A DNA stretch of 64,000 nt from positions 186,001 to 250,000 of the forward strand of contig JAWKPA010000012.1 in assembly GCA_041390905.1 (NCBI GenBank), in the 5' to 3' direction. The stretch comes from JACKCD01 sp041390905 (GTDB lineage: Bacteria > Chloroflexota > Anaerolineae > Promineifilales > Promineifilaceae). Shown piece by piece: positions 1-8,607 of the stretch (the stretch's first letter is position 1; every line of letters begins with the position of its first letter). Both the position numbers and the translations under genes were made by a program. The notes below the pieces were generated by a model, which did no database searches, was not told where the DNA came from, and was given only the letters and a program-made list of their open reading frames with translations.

Positions 1-921
1 TCTCAATACGCCGAGCAATTTGGTTTTGGCCGAGTTCAAGGCATTGAACTCAATCTGGAAGCCCCCGGCAACCTGCCCACGAGGCAGTGGAAACGGCAAA
101 CACAGGGTGAGCCGTGGTCAACGGGTGATGATTATAATCTGGGCATTGGGCAGGGATTTATGTCGGCCACACCGCTACAGGTGGCGCAAATGGCAGCAGT
201 TGTTGCCAATGGCGGCTTTCTCTATCGCCCCACCATCATCCATCACTTAACCGATGCTGATGGCAACGTTGTTTTTGTAGATGAAAACAGCCAGGTTTAT
301 GCTCGCGCCCATCTTAACGATGAGGGTGCGGTGGTGTTAACAGATGCCGATGGCAATCCATTAGATGATCCAACGTTGAATATACAGTTTGACGAGCAGG
401 GAAATTATATCGTGTCTCCCGATGTCGTAGATTCAGTTGACATTGACCGCCAATTTTTGCAAATTGTGGCTGAGGGCATGGAGCTTGTTAACAACCGTAT
501 CAGCAATGAGGAATTTTTTACTGGAGCAACTTATGTGGATTGGCTTGATGATTTTGGCATTTCAACGGCCGGTAAAACGGGAACGGCCGAATATTGTGAC
601 AACATTGCCATTGAGCGTGGTTGGTGTCGGTTTGAGGACATTATCAAGCGGCGCGTGCTGCCAACCCATTCCTGGTATGTTGGATATGCACCCTATGAAG
701 ACCCAGAGATTGCGGTAGCTGTCTTTTTGTTTAACGGGGGCGAAGGGTCGGCATGGGCAGCCCCGGTGGCGTGCAATGTAATGGCTGCCTATTTTCGCGT
801 AGGGCAATATGCTGATGGGCTGGAAGAACAGGCACGAGCCGATGCCTTGCTGCCAGCAAACCGCGCCTGTAGTTCAACAACTTTCAACCCTGTGCTTGAC
901 TTTTCCTTTTTCTCAAATTAA
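1..921 (+). CDS. mrdA: Penicillin-binding protein 2, C-terminal part (5' end outside window)
   Basis: This is the transpeptidase half of a class B penicillin-binding protein that cross-links peptidoglycan outside the membrane during wall elongation. The reading frame is open from base 1, so the start, the membrane anchor and the SxxK motif lie upstream of the window. Visible motifs are NLGIGQGFMSATPLQVAQMA, typical of PBP2/FtsI proteins just before the last active-site block, and the KTG box in STAGKTGTAEYC. Between them is an acidic insert of roughly 100 residues (DADGN repeats, around bases 250-480), longer than in most PBP2 proteins. The C-terminal SWYVGYAPYEDPEIAVAVF is also typical. PBP2 is preferred over FtsI/PBP3 from the GQG-ATPLQ wording, but the missing N-terminus prevents a firm choice. 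No other morphogene is visible downstream. Confidence 0.85.
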   Translation, partial: SQYAEQFGFGRVQGIELNLEAPGNLPTRQWKRQTQGEPWSTGDDYNLGIGQGFMSATPLQVAQMAAVVANGGFLYRPTIIHHLTDADGNVVFVDENSQVYARAHLNDEGAVVLTDADGNPLDDPTLNIQFDEQGNYIVSPDVVDSVDIDRQFLQIVAEGMELVNNRISNEEFFTGATYVDWLDDFGISTAGKTGTAEYCDNIAIERGWCRFEDIIKRRVLPTHSWYVGYAPYEDPEIAVAVFLFNGGEGSAWAAPVACNVMAAYFRVGQYADGLEEQARADALLPANRACSSTTFNPVLDFSFFSN

Positions 922-1022
922 CGGCACAAGTAACAGGTGGCAAGTAACAAGTTGTCTCTGCCACCGGCCACCATTATGACCAAAGATACTGTTTTTTGTG
1001 CAAGAATTTCACTGATGCGGTA

Positions 1023-3338
1023 TTACTCGCCATGTCCCAGCAAGCGAATTTCGTACCAGGCTACGACGGCGGGGCTGGTGATGGTTTTTATGAGAACGGA
1101 CTCTACATCCACCCACGGCTCTTCCAGGTCGTAATAAAGCCACTCGCCTTCCTCAGTGAAGCCGGAAAAGGTGTGGACGTAGATGTAATCGCTGTCGTCA
1201 ACTCTTTTTGCCCAAATTTCGTGAACTGTATCGCCTGATTCTTCTTGTGCAATGCGGAGTTCAACGGCCGTTAATATCCGCCGCTCGTCAAAATCAATCT
1301 TCACCCACTGCGGAGCCATAGCACCCGATATCCACACGGAATAGAAATCGCCATCCACAGCCAAGTGCGGCGGGTGATTCTCGTTAGACGTTTGCACTGA
1401 AATCGTTTGCAGGTATGCAAAGTTAGTACGGTAATCAGGGCTTGGGGGACGCTCATTTTCCAGATATTGCCGCGCTATCATAGTGCACTCCACACACTGA
1501 TCTGGTTCAGTCGTTTCCAGGTAATGCAAAAAGTCAGACAGCGCACTGTCTACTTGCCCTTGCCAACTGGCAGCCAGCCCGCGAATGTAATAGAAATATG
1601 GTTCGCCATCATACAACTGAATTGCCTCATCCGCATACGCCTCCGCTTTCGCCGGTTCATAGATATTCCAGAGGTAAATCTGTGCGATTTCGTTGAGCAA
1701 ATACGCATCATCCGGGTTTATCTCCAGCGCACGATTCCAGTCTGACAACACTTCGTCCGTATTGCCATCATTACGAGCAAAATACCCCAGACCAACCCAA
1801 CACGGGGCCTGGTTTTCATCAAGAGCCACACACTGTTCACAATCCGCCCGCGCTGCTTCCACATTCCCAATGCGGTCATAGGCGGTGCAGCGTTCGGCGT
1901 AAGCGTCCGCGTTGCTGTCGTCACGCTCAATAGACAGGGTATAGTTCTCAATGGCACTTTCAGGATCACCATAATAATCTTCCTGGATCATTCCCAAAGC
2001 CAGGTAGGGGGTAGGATCATCCGGGTTCAGCTCGGCAGCGCGGCTAAACAGGGTAAAGGCTTGGTCTGGATCGCCAGCATAGAGTTGGGAGTAGCCGGCA
2101 ATGATATGGATGTCGAAGTCTGTATCATCTTCCGCCATAACGGCGTCGGTCTCTTGTATGGCAAGCTCATAATCTCCTTCATCAAAGGCCTCGTGGGCTT
2201 TCTGGATGTGGTCTTCAAGCGTTAGGGGTGGTGCCTCGGCTTCTTCTCCAACAGGTGGGCTGTCATCGTTCTCCTCGCTTGCTGTTTCTGACGTGGTGGG
2301 CGTGTCGGCAGGCGAAACGGCCGTTTGTCCACGCCACCACAGCCCCAGCCCCACCAGCACAACCAGCAGCAGCCCCATGCCCACCAGCATCGGCCAGCGG
2401 CGCGAACGGCCGTTTGCCTCTGGCACAGCCGTCACCAGCGGCTCCACCACCGTCGGGTCGGTATCCATTTGCACAGGAGAAGGAGGAGCCGGTGTAACGG
2501 CCGTTTGCGACAGTGATAAAGGCGTTATCCCGGCACTGGTTTGCAACTGGTTGGCAATATCCTGCGCACTGCTTGGGCGTTCTTCCCGCGCTTTCGCCAT
2601 TGCCTGCTGCACAATATCGTCAAAATGAGGGGGCAATTCAGGCTGAAACTCAGACAGGTGCGGAATGGCTGTGGTCATTTGTTTCACCAAAACCATCGCC
2701 GGGGTATCGGCGGCAAACGGCCGTTTACCCGTCAACATCTCAAAAATCATCACCCCCAGCGCATAAATATCGCTCCGCCCATCCAGCGTTTGCCCCTGAA
2801 TCTGCTCTGGACTCATATAGCCAGGGGTGCCAATGGCAAAATTACCCGTTAAGGTAGCCTGGCTTTCCGCCAGCCGGGCAATGCCAAAGTCAGACAAATA
2901 CGCCGCACCGTATTTGTCAAACAAAATATTGTCAGGCTTCAAGTCACGGTGAACAATACCTTTGGCGTGGGCCGCATCCAATGCCGGTGCAATGCGATTA
3001 ATGATGGCAACCGCTTCATCTACCGGCAGGGAACCCTGTTGTAGCCGGGCAGTCAGAGTACCGCCCCCCATCAACCGCATGACAAGAAATAAACGGCCGT
3101 TTTCCTCGCCAAAATCATACACCGGCACCACCGCTGGATGCTCCAGGGCAGCCACCGTTTTCGCTTCGCGCTCAAAACGTGTGCGAAAAGTGGGATCACT
3201 CAAATGTGCCCCTAGCAGCACCTTAACCGCGACTTCACGGTCAAACATTGGGTCATGCGCCTGGTAAACAACTGCCATGCCCCCCCGCCCCAGTTCTTTT
3301 TGAATCTCATATCGGCCAATCTTGGTTGGAAGCGTCAT
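1023..3338 (-). CDS. Membrane-anchored Ser/Thr protein kinase with TPR repeats and a discoidin-like C-terminus
   Basis: The 771-residue protein starts with a complete Hanks-type kinase domain (about residues 8-270): glycine loop GRGGMAVVY, lysine K39 in VAVKV, catalytic HRDLKPDN at 130-137, DFG at 150-152, and an APE-like SPEQ. A proline-rich linker leads to one membrane helix at about 315-335. After an acidic stretch come several TPR units (about 375-630). The last roughly 130 residues resemble an F5/8 type C (discoidin) fold: HLAVDGDFYSVW, then QWVKIDF and a jelly-roll-like ending. The kinase should lie in the cytoplasm, with the TPR and carbohydrate-binding-like parts outside. The known PASTA-kinase layout is kinase, one helix and an extracellular sensor, here with a different sensor. 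Targets and ligand are unknown. It is convergent with the upstream gene and divergent from the phosphatase gene. Confidence 0.88.
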   Translation of the reverse strand: MTLPTKIGRYEIQKELGRGGMAVVYQAHDPMFDREVAVKVLLGAHLSDPTFRTRFEREAKTVAALEHPAVVPVYDFGEENGRLFLVMRLMGGGTLTARLQQGSLPVDEAVAIINRIAPALDAAHAKGIVHRDLKPDNILFDKYGAAYLSDFGIARLAESQATLTGNFAIGTPGYMSPEQIQGQTLDGRSDIYALGVMIFEMLTGKRPFAADTPAMVLVKQMTTAIPHLSEFQPELPPHFDDIVQQAMAKAREERPSSAQDIANQLQTSAGITPLSLSQTAVTPAPPSPVQMDTDPTVVEPLVTAVPEANGRSRRWPMLVGMGLLLVVLVGLGLWWRGQTAVSPADTPTTSETASEENDDSPPVGEEAEAPPLTLEDHIQKAHEAFDEGDYELAIQETDAVMAEDDTDFDIHIIAGYSQLYAGDPDQAFTLFSRAAELNPDDPTPYLALGMIQEDYYGDPESAIENYTLSIERDDSNADAYAERCTAYDRIGNVEAARADCEQCVALDENQAPCWVGLGYFARNDGNTDEVLSDWNRALEINPDDAYLLNEIAQIYLWNIYEPAKAEAYADEAIQLYDGEPYFYYIRGLAASWQGQVDSALSDFLHYLETTEPDQCVECTMIARQYLENERPPSPDYRTNFAYLQTISVQTSNENHPPHLAVDGDFYSVWISGAMAPQWVKIDFDERRILTAVELRIAQEESGDTVHEIWAKRVDDSDYIYVHTFSGFTEEGEWLYYDLEEPWVDVESVLIKTITSPAVVAWYEIRLLGHGE

Positions 3339-3450
3339 AATTTAAAGAAGACTCCTGGTTGCCAATGGGTACAGCAAAACCAACCTGCTAATTTTCAATC
3401 ATACCACGAATTGTATTCCGTTGCGTACCTAATTGTGCTATCATTCCAGC

Positions 3451-4122
3451 ATGACCACAATCATCTTAGTGCGCCACGGGGAGAACGACTGGGTTAAGAA
3501 GCATCGCCTCGCTGGTTGGATTCCCGACATTCACCTGAATGAAAATGGACAGAAACAGGCCGAGGCGGCTGCCGAGCGATTGGCTCATCTACCTGTTCAA
3601 GCCATTTACAGCAGCCCAGTGTTGCGCTGCATGGAAACGGCCGTTTACATAGCCAACCGCCACAACCTTGAAATCACCCAACTGGAAGACATTGGCGAAG
3701 TGCGCTACGGTAAGTGGGAAGGGGAAAAAATTAAAAAGCTGGTAAAAAACCCGCTGTGGGGTGTTGTACAATTTTTCCCCAGCCGTATGCGCTTCCCCCA
3801 CGGCGAAGCCCTACGCGAAGTACAATTTCGCGCCATCCAGGCTCTGGAACAGCTAACCCAGCACCACCCAGACGACCTCATCGTGGTTGTCTCCCACGCC
3901 GATCTAATCAAACTGGTCATGGCCCATTATCTTGGCGTCCACATTGACCTTTTCCAGCGGATCATCATTTCACCCGCCTCCAGCAGCGTCCTCATGCTTC
4001 CGGCCAACGGCCAAGGCGTGCGCGTTATGCGTATCAACGACGATGGCCCACTACAGCCACCGCCCAGACCATCAGAAAAAAATTCGACAGAAACAGACAA
4101 GAAGAAGAAAAAGAAGAAGTGA
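3451..4122 (+). CDS. Histidine phosphatase family protein (phosphoglycerate mutase-like)
   Basis: The protein begins MTTIILVRHGEND with the RHG phosphohistidine motif of the histidine phosphatase superfamily. The second conserved histidine is in VVVSHADLIK, and the GE motif is in EVRYGKWEGE. A TTG 18 bases upstream in the same frame is possible, but the ATG puts the family N-terminus in register. The protein ends in an unusual tail of lysines (TETDKKKKKKK), perhaps for nucleic acid or membrane contact, or simply low-complexity drift. It is followed after 10 bases by a DUF3090 gene and then an SCO1664-like gene. The same three-gene order is well known in Actinobacteria, where the proteins are conserved but uncharacterised. 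The substrate is therefore unknown; mutase activity is not implied. Confidence 0.88.
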   Translation: MTTIILVRHGENDWVKKHRLAGWIPDIHLNENGQKQAEAAAERLAHLPVQAIYSSPVLRCMETAVYIANRHNLEITQLEDIGEVRYGKWEGEKIKKLVKNPLWGVVQFFPSRMRFPHGEALREVQFRAIQALEQLTQHHPDDLIVVVSHADLIKLVMAHYLGVHIDLFQRIIISPASSSVLMLPANGQGVRVMRINDDGPLQPPPRPSEKNSTETDKKKKKKK

Positions 4123-4132
4123 GAAAATTACT

Positions 4133-4648
4133 ATGGCTCGTCAGCTAGAATTGAACCCGGTCACACACCTGACGATTGGAACTGTGGGGCAGCCGGGCAA
4201 CCGCACCTTTTACCTGCAAGGCAGCCGTGGCTCACAAAGCATTTCGCTGATCATCGAAAAACAGCAGGCAGCCATGCTGGCCGAAAGTTTTGAATCCTTT
4301 CTGGAAGAACTGGCGCAGAAGCACCCGGAAAAGGTGCGCGATACCCAAGACCCCATGTGGATGGATATGCGCCTGCGGGAACCGGTTGAAGCCTTGTTTC
4401 GCGTGGGCAACATGGGGCTGGGCTATAACGAAAATGGCAACCAGGTCGTCCTGGTAGCGTATGAACTGGTTGATGAGGGGGAAGAACCAAATGTGGTGAG
4501 TTTTTGGGCAACCCGGGCGCAAATACGGGTACTCATCCCCCATACCCGTGAAGTTGTCAATGCAGGCCGCCCAATTTGCGGCAACTGCGGCCGGCCGATT
4601 GATGCCGAAGGCCACTTTTGTCCCAACCGAAACGGCCACAAACATTAA
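4133..4648 (+). CDS. DUF3090 family protein with C-terminal zinc-ribbon-like motif
   Basis: The 171-residue protein begins MARQLELNPVTHLTIGTVG and contains GQPGNRTFYLQ, the usual opening of DUF3090 proteins. The C-terminus has two cysteine pairs in CGNCGRPIDAEGHFCPNRNGH, likely a small zinc ribbon. The function of DUF3090 is not known. Its gene neighbours, a histidine phosphatase upstream and an SCO1664-like kinase-fold protein downstream, match the conserved actinobacterial trio, so the three probably act together. The ATG lies 10 bases after the phosphatase stop, which suggests one transcript. No membrane segment or signal peptide is visible, so it should be cytoplasmic. Confidence 0.88.
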   Translation: MARQLELNPVTHLTIGTVGQPGNRTFYLQGSRGSQSISLIIEKQQAAMLAESFESFLEELAQKHPEKVRDTQDPMWMDMRLREPVEALFRVGNMGLGYNENGNQVVLVAYELVDEGEEPNVVSFWATRAQIRVLIPHTREVVNAGRPICGNCGRPIDAEGHFCPNRNGHKH

Positions 4649-4716
4649 GCGGTTGACGATTACAGATTGACGGTTAGCAATGCCCTGCCAATCGCCAATG
4701 CCCAATCGTCAACCGC
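4649..4716. repeat. Iterated-word intergenic hairpin between DUF3090 and SCO1664-like genes
   Basis: GCGGTTGACGATT at 4649-4661 is perfectly complementary to AATCGTCAACCGC at 4704-4716. Inside, GATTGACGGTTAGCAATGCC faces partly complementary sequence. It belongs to the same style of hairpin as those near 8.5, 41.5, 45.7 and 47.8 kb. It shows that the in-frame TTG at 4667 is not the start of the next gene. Confidence 0.75.
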
Positions 4717-4726
4717 AAATCTACTC

Positions 4727-5476
4727 ATGGAAACGGCAGAGATTCTACAAATCTTGCAAGAGGGAGAGTTTGAGGTTGAAGGGGTTTTGCCGTGGAGTTC
4801 AAATTATGCCTTTCTGGTAACCATGTGCCTGGATGGTGCAGATGTGGTGGCCGTTTACAAGCCGCGTCGGGGAGAACGGCCGTTGTGGGATTTCACCACC
4901 GGCACCCTGTGTCAACGCGAGCAAGCTGCCTTCCTTGTCAGCGAAGGGCTTGGATGGCAGCTCATCCCGCCCACCGTTCTGCGAGATGGCCCCCACGGTA
5001 TCGGCTCTGTGCAGCTCTTCATCCAACACAACCCGGAAAACCATTACTTTACCTTTGAAGGGAGCGACATCCACCGCCAGCAGCTACAGCAAATGGCATT
5101 GCTGGATGTGGTCATTAACAACGCCGACCGCAAAAGCGGCCATGTTTTGCTGGAAGAAGCAGAAGACGAAACGGCCATACCAACGACCATGCCTGTCCGC
5201 ATCTGGGGCATTGACCACGGCATCTGTTTCCACAGCGACTACAAGTTACGCAGCGTTATTTGGGAGTTTGCCGGGTGGCCTATTCCAGACGAGATGCTGG
5301 AAGAATTGACGCAGTTACAGCAGTTGCTAACACAACCAGACAACCCACTGCTACTCAACGTCCTGCTTTCACCCGATGAGCTAACCGCCATGCAGCGGCG
5401 GCTCGACAAGCTGCTGCGGCAAAAGATTTTTCCGCAGCCGGGGCCAGGGCGGCATTATCCATGGCCTCCTGTCTGA
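4727..5476 (+). CDS. SCO1664 family protein (PI3/PI4-kinase-like fold)
   Basis: The 249-residue protein starts METAEILQILQEGEFEVEG. The kinase-like elements are VVAVYKPRRGERPLWDF (lysine of the ATP site), LLDVVINNADRKSGHVLL (a catalytic-loop-like N-x-D segment) and IWGIDHGICF (a metal-binding DHG). This pattern is seen in SCO1664 family proteins, often annotated as phosphatidylinositol kinase-like, with no proven substrate. The start at 4727 is chosen because the upstream in-frame TTG falls inside an intergenic hairpin. The gene completes the conserved trio with the histidine phosphatase and DUF3090. A kinase/phosphatase pair acting on one small molecule or protein is a reasonable guess, but only a guess. 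Confidence 0.82.
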   Translation: METAEILQILQEGEFEVEGVLPWSSNYAFLVTMCLDGADVVAVYKPRRGERPLWDFTTGTLCQREQAAFLVSEGLGWQLIPPTVLRDGPHGIGSVQLFIQHNPENHYFTFEGSDIHRQQLQQMALLDVVINNADRKSGHVLLEEAEDETAIPTTMPVRIWGIDHGICFHSDYKLRSVIWEFAGWPIPDEMLEELTQLQQLLTQPDNPLLLNVLLSPDELTAMQRRLDKLLRQKIFPQPGPGRHYPWPPV

Positions 5477-5484
5477 TTTTTCCC

Positions 5485-6261
5485 ATGAATAATGTCGAAT
5501 TCTTAACTGCCAAAGCTATTGCCCTGCTGAAAGCAGCCCGCCATGCGGTGGCTCTAACAGGTGCAGGCGTCAGCACCCCCTCCGGCATCCCTGATTTTCG
5601 CAGCCCGGAATCTGGCCTTTGGGAACAAGCGGATTCGATGGAAGTGGCGAGTCTGTCAGGCTTTTTGCGGCGGCCCCAGGCATTCTACGACTGGATTTAC
5701 CCGTTGGCAAAGCTGACGGCAGCGGCGCAGCCCAATGCGGCGCACCGGGCGTTGGCGCAGTTGGAGGCCAATGGCTGGCTGCAATGTGTGATTACACAAA
5801 ACATTGACATGCTCCATACCAAGGCGGGATCGCAGTTGGTTTATGAGGTACACGGCCACATGCGCGAGGTGACGTGTATGAAGTGCCAGCGGGTGTATAC
5901 GGGTGAGCCAGTGATGGCACAGTTTTTACAAACGGCCGTTGTTCCCCACTGTGAAGCGTGTGCCGGTGTGCTAAAACCGAATGTCATCCTGTTTGGTGAG
6001 CTGCTGCCCCAGGCCATCATGGCCGCTGCTGACTGGCACACAGATCGTTGTGACGTGATGCTTGTGGCGGGGTCTTCACTGGAAGTGCTGCCCGTGAGTC
6101 AACTACCCTGGCAAGCCAGGTGCAACGGAGCGCGATTGATTATTATAAATTATGGCGAAACCTATGCAGACGAGTGGGCAGACGTTGTTATCCACGCCAA
6201 TGTGGCGGATGTACTGCCTCGCATTGCCGCTGCATTGCCTACAGGAGCCAATTTGGCGTAA
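5485..6261 (+). CDS. cobB: NAD-dependent protein deacylase, Sir2 family
   Basis: The sirtuin hallmarks are all present: GAGVSTPSGIPDFR for NAD binding, TQNIDMLH with the catalytic region, HGH carrying the catalytic histidine in YEVHGHMREV, and a four-cysteine zinc site (C-x2-C in TCMKCQRV, then C-x2-C in PHCEACAG). KPNVILFGE and VAGSSLEVLPVS complete the fold. At about 258 residues it is of ordinary length for a bacterial class III or U sirtuin. An ATG at 5461 would overlap the upstream gene; the ATG at 5485 matches the family start better. It removes acyl groups from lysines using NAD in the cytoplasm. It lies between the SCO1664-like gene and a histidine kinase on the same strand, with gaps of only a few bases. 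Confidence 0.93.
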   Translation: MNNVEFLTAKAIALLKAARHAVALTGAGVSTPSGIPDFRSPESGLWEQADSMEVASLSGFLRRPQAFYDWIYPLAKLTAAAQPNAAHRALAQLEANGWLQCVITQNIDMLHTKAGSQLVYEVHGHMREVTCMKCQRVYTGEPVMAQFLQTAVVPHCEACAGVLKPNVILFGELLPQAIMAAADWHTDRCDVMLVAGSSLEVLPVSQLPWQARCNGARLIIINYGETYADEWADVVIHANVADVLPRIAAALPTGANLA

Positions 6262-6264
6262 GTA

Positions 6265-7515
6265 ATGGCTAAGAAAAAAGCAGTTTTTATGCCCCCCTAT
6301 GAAAAATTGTCGCCAGCAACCATGTCACAATTGCTGGCAATTAGCCCATATCTGCACAGCACGCTCGATTTGCGCAAACTGCTGGTGATCGTTATGAATG
6401 TGGCTGTAGACCTGACGGGGGCCGAGGATGCAGCCGTGCTGCTGCTGAATGATGCTACCGGCCAGCTGCAGTTTGAGGCAACTACGCGCAGTGCTATCTC
6501 GAAAGAGGTGATTGTGCCGCTGGAGGCGAGTATGGCGGGATGGGTGATGACAAACGGCCGTTCTCTCCTGCTCCACGATCCCGAAAACGACTCTCGCTTT
6601 ACCGCTGCCGTGGACAAAGAGCTGCTCTATGAACTCCATTCACTGCTGGCAGTGCCGCTGCACGGTGATATGGGTAATCGGCTGGGGGCATTGCTGCTGT
6701 TGAATAAGAAAGAGGGGGGCAAAAACGGCCGTTGTTTCAGCCAAGACGATCAATACGCCATCGAAGCCCTCACCGTCCAGGCCGTCGTCGCCATCAACAA
6801 CGCCCGCCTCTTTGCGCAATCCGACCTGCTAGCCGAAATCATCCACGAACTCAAGACCCCCATGATGGCAATTTCTACCGCCACCGGGCTACTGCTGCGC
6901 CCCGATCTGCCCAGCGAAAAACACAGCGAATTTCTGCAAATGATCCAGCGTGAATCCCTGCGCCTGTCTGAAATGACCCAGGATTCCCTCGACTTTGCGC
7001 GGTTGGAATCTGGCCGCGTGCGGTTAGCCACCAAACCCGTTGACCTCGTGGCTTTGGTGGATGAAGTGGTAGACATCTCCCAGCCACAGGCTGCTACCCG
7101 TGATATTGAAATTCAAACCAGGCTGCCACTGACCAGTACCAACCTTACAATCAGCGGCGACGAGACGCGGCTCAAGCAAGTATTGCTCAATTTAGTCAGC
7201 AATGCCGTGAAATACAACAACGATCACGGCACCGTTACCATCAGTGCCAAACGCCATGGGGACGAAGTGTGCCTCTCGGTAGCTGACAACGGCATGGGCA
7301 TCGAATCACAAGATTTGCCCCATTTGTTTGAGCGGTTTTACCGTGTTCCCGACCGGGAACGAGGGTCAGAAGGAAGCGGGTTAGGGCTGGCAATTAGCAA
7401 AAAGCTGGTGGAACAACATAACGGCCGTATTGCCGTTGAAAGCATCCCCGGCGAAGGCACCGTTTTCCGCGTCCACCTACCACTTACCAGCAAGCTGCCA
7501 GCATCGTCAGCGTAA
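6265..7515 (+). CDS. GAF-domain sensor histidine kinase
   Basis: The 416-residue protein has no signal or membrane segment, so it is a soluble sensor. An N-terminal GAF domain (about residues 20-190, with DLTGAEDAAVLLLND and a LHSLLAVPL core) precedes a HisKA dimerisation helix with IHELKTPMM, where the histidine is phosphorylated. A full HATPase domain follows: N box NLVSNAVKYN, G1 DNGMGI, F box FERFYR, G2 GSGLGLAISK. The start lies 3 bases after the sirtuin stop, so the two are probably cotranscribed. No response regulator is adjacent, so the partner must lie elsewhere. The signal is unknown; GAF domains bind small ligands or chromophores. Confidence 0.93.
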   Translation: MAKKKAVFMPPYEKLSPATMSQLLAISPYLHSTLDLRKLLVIVMNVAVDLTGAEDAAVLLLNDATGQLQFEATTRSAISKEVIVPLEASMAGWVMTNGRSLLLHDPENDSRFTAAVDKELLYELHSLLAVPLHGDMGNRLGALLLLNKKEGGKNGRCFSQDDQYAIEALTVQAVVAINNARLFAQSDLLAEIIHELKTPMMAISTATGLLLRPDLPSEKHSEFLQMIQRESLRLSEMTQDSLDFARLESGRVRLATKPVDLVALVDEVVDISQPQAATRDIEIQTRLPLTSTNLTISGDETRLKQVLLNLVSNAVKYNNDHGTVTISAKRHGDEVCLSVADNGMGIESQDLPHLFERFYRVPDRERGSEGSGLGLAISKKLVEQHNGRIAVESIPGEGTVFRVHLPLTSKLPASSA

Positions 7516-7550
7516 GAAAAGCCGCGTTTGGCGGGTCTAAAGGTTAAGAT

Positions 7551-7577
7551 CACAGTGCCCCTCCGGGGGCATTTGTG
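7551..7577. terminator. GC-rich hairpin between histidine kinase and trxB
   Basis: TGCCCC (7556-7561) pairs with GGGGCA (7566-7571) around a TCCG tetraloop, extended by partial CACA/TTGTG pairing. No real T-run follows, so termination or attenuation before trxB is only possible. Confidence 0.35.
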
Positions 7578-7603
7578 CGAAGATTGAACAAGGTGAAAAA
7601 ACA

Positions 7604-8536
7604 ATGGAAAAAGAACGAGTTGTTATTATCGGTTCTGGCCCGGCCGGCTTAACGGCCGCCCTGTATACCGCCCGCGCCACCCTCAACCCCGTTGTCATTG
7701 CCGGGGCACAACTTGGGGGGCAAGTCGCGCTAACCTATGAAATTGAAAACTACCCCGGTGTCTTCAACCCCGAAGCCACCCCTACCGGCTCCGACCTGGT
7801 AGAAGCTATGCGATCACAAGCGGAGCATTTTGGGGCGCGGCTGGAATATGACGAAGTCATCGAGGTGGATTTTAGCAAAGGCTCACCTTTCTACATCAAA
7901 ACATATGGCAAAGAATACATGGCTGATGCGGTTATCGTGACAGCCGGCGCTTCACCGCGTCACCTGGGTGTACCCGGTGAAGAAGCGTTTACCGGGCGCG
8001 GCGTAAGCTACTGCGGTACCTGCGACGGCTTCTTTTTCCGTGGCAAGGATGTGGTCGTGGTTGGCGGCGGCGACAGTGCCATCGAAGAAGGCTTGTTTTT
8101 GACAAAGTTCGCCAACAAGGTGGAAATTATTCACCGGCGCGATGAATTGCGTGCTGGCCCTGCCCTCCAACGCCGCGCCTCTGCCAACACCAAGATGAGC
8201 TTTGTTTGGAACACGGTGGTGGATGAAATTGTGGGCAATGGCGTGGTGCAAAAGGTAAAGGTAAGCGATACGGTTACTGGTGAACAGCGGGAGATGAAGA
8301 CCGATGGTGTCTTTATCTTTATCGGCCACTATCCCAACAGTAAGTTTCTGGAAGGGCAGTTGGAGATGGATGAGCATGGGTATGTAATCACCGACAACCT
8401 GATGCGTACCAGTGTGGAAGGTGTTTTTGCCGCTGGTGAAATCCAGGATCCGATCTATCGGCAGGTTGCCACGTCTGCGGGTCAGGGCTGCGCCGCTGCC
8501 ATGCAGACGGAAAAGTGGCTGAGTGAGAGGGAGTAA
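7604..8536 (+). CDS. trxB: Thioredoxin reductase
   Basis: The 310-residue flavoprotein matches the length and motif order of bacterial thioredoxin reductase. The FAD-binding GSGPAG lies near residue 10 and ENYPG near 48. The redox-active CGTCDG (C137 and C140) is followed by the NADPH-binding GGGDSA at 154-159 and the second FAD motif GVFAAGEIQD near the end. It transfers electrons from NADPH to thioredoxin in the cytoplasm. The active-site glycine-threonine pair CGTC differs from the E. coli CATC but is common in the family. No thioredoxin gene is adjacent. A long inverted repeat follows directly after the stop. Confidence 0.95.
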   Translation: MEKERVVIIGSGPAGLTAALYTARATLNPVVIAGAQLGGQVALTYEIENYPGVFNPEATPTGSDLVEAMRSQAEHFGARLEYDEVIEVDFSKGSPFYIKTYGKEYMADAVIVTAGASPRHLGVPGEEAFTGRGVSYCGTCDGFFFRGKDVVVVGGGDSAIEEGLFLTKFANKVEIIHRRDELRAGPALQRRASANTKMSFVWNTVVDEIVGNGVVQKVKVSDTVTGEQREMKTDGVFIFIGHYPNSKFLEGQLEMDEHGYVITDNLMRTSVEGVFAAGEIQDPIYRQVATSAGQGCAAAMQTEKWLSERE

Positions 8537-8599
8537 TCGGTAATCAGTAATCGGTAATCAGTAAGGAGTTTGACTGATTACCGATTACCGATTACTGAT
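8532..8599. repeat. Iterated-word intergenic hairpin after trxB
   Basis: The left arm repeats GGTAATCAGTAATC; the right arm from 8573 repeats GATTACCGATTACC. The two arms pair over roughly 25 bases around AAGGAGTTTG. It belongs to the hairpin family found at nine or more gene ends in this window and could stop or protect transcripts from either side. Confidence 0.8.
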
Positions 8600-8607
8600 C
8601 ACCATTT

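Noticed and set aside
7551..7577. Riboswitch ahead of trxB
   Set aside because: Only one short GC hairpin is present; no conserved aptamer pattern was recognised.
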